Shown: positions 61,986-64,000 of the stretch, piece by piece
Numbering within the stretch: the first letter of the stretch is position 1
How the letters are laid out: every line of letters begins with the position of its first letter
Assembly (NCBI RefSeq): GCF_003651245.1
Contig: NZ_RAPE01000002.1
Location: 496,001 to 560,000, forward strand
Direction: 5' to 3'
DNA length: 64,000 nucleotides
Source of the DNA: Roseovarius spongiae
GTDB lineage: Bacteria; Pseudomonadota; Alphaproteobacteria; Rhodobacterales; Rhodobacteraceae
The notes under the pieces: model-generated
Told to the model about the DNA's origin: nothing
Database searches by the model: none
What the model saw: only the letters and a program-made list of their open reading frames with translations
Made by a program: the position numbers and the translations under genes

Positions 61986-64000
<2,015 letters not shown>

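Overview
The window is chromosomal DNA from a high-GC alphaproteobacterium, most likely a marine Rhodobacteraceae (Roseobacter-type) species. The evidence is gene content and order: the end of nuoN followed by birA, coaX and RNase J; ppx-rlmE; purC-purS-purQ; corC-xerD beside aroK-aroB; a DUF1476 (ATP synthase zeta inhibitor) protein; an RNase E with a very acidic insertion; and a three-part methionine synthase. There are no IS elements, phage genes, rRNA or tRNA genes, CRISPR arrays or origins. Nearly every gene has the G/C-rich third positions typical of the background, so this is mainly core genome with a few accessory patches (about 14.4-20.4 kb, 39.6-50.7 kb and 59-62 kb).

Layout. 0-4.6 kb: nuoN end, birA, coaX, rnj and a 2-oxoglutarate dioxygenase. 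4.7-7.3 kb (minus): DEAD-box helicase and a glycosyltransferase. 7.4-8.3 kb: a tight bolA, small membrane protein, grxD operon. 8.35-10.7 kb (minus): a small 'virulence factor' protein, metF and the methyl-THF-binding methyltransferase. 10.9-14.4 kb: ppx/gppA, rlmE, a hidden small ORF on the other strand and a LuxR-type regulator. 14.4-16.5 kb: a palindrome-rich non-coding stretch, a broken small gene and a copper-chaperone locus. 16.7-20.4 kb: GMC oxidoreductase, FAH-family hydrolase and an orphan methyltransferase. 20.5-24.4 kb (minus): a three-subunit molybdenum hydroxylase with its own MoaD-like protein, preceded by tandem operator-like repeats. 24.6-30.2 kb: a lipoprotein, sufE, DUF1638, the corrinoid protein, a radical SAM protein, the homocysteine methyltransferase and DUF1476. 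30.4-32.1 kb: purCSQ. 32.1-35.3 kb: a DctB/DctD-type two-component system. 35.3-38.4 kb: rne with a long leader. 38.5-42.2 kb: tusA, ccdA, a membrane alpha/beta hydrolase and a P450. 42.2-50.7 kb: two dimethylglycine/sarcosine dehydrogenase-like paralogues flanking a DUF2254 protein and an ammonium transporter. 50.8-56.6 kb: corC, xerD, a secreted protein, a hidden 49-aa membrane protein, aroK and aroB. 56.6-64 kb: tyrS, anmK, an Asp/Glu racemase-like protein, an uncharacterised membrane/ClpP-fold pair and partial purL.

One-carbon chemistry is the main functional thread. The methyl-THF-, cobalamin- and homocysteine-binding parts of methionine synthase are separate proteins in two loci about 17 kb apart. 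Both methyltransferase parts end in arginine tails and the corrinoid part begins with a strongly acidic segment, which suggests electrostatic docking. metF supplies methyl-THF, and the two FAD/GcvT-type oxidases could supply methylene-THF. Other notable observations are a DctD-like regulator lacking the sigma-54 contact loop, a 21-nt motif found three times 35-44 nt downstream of stop codons, a double-hairpin element found twice between convergent genes, and two small coding sequences that standard length cut-offs miss. All assignments come from reading the sequence; no database search was run.
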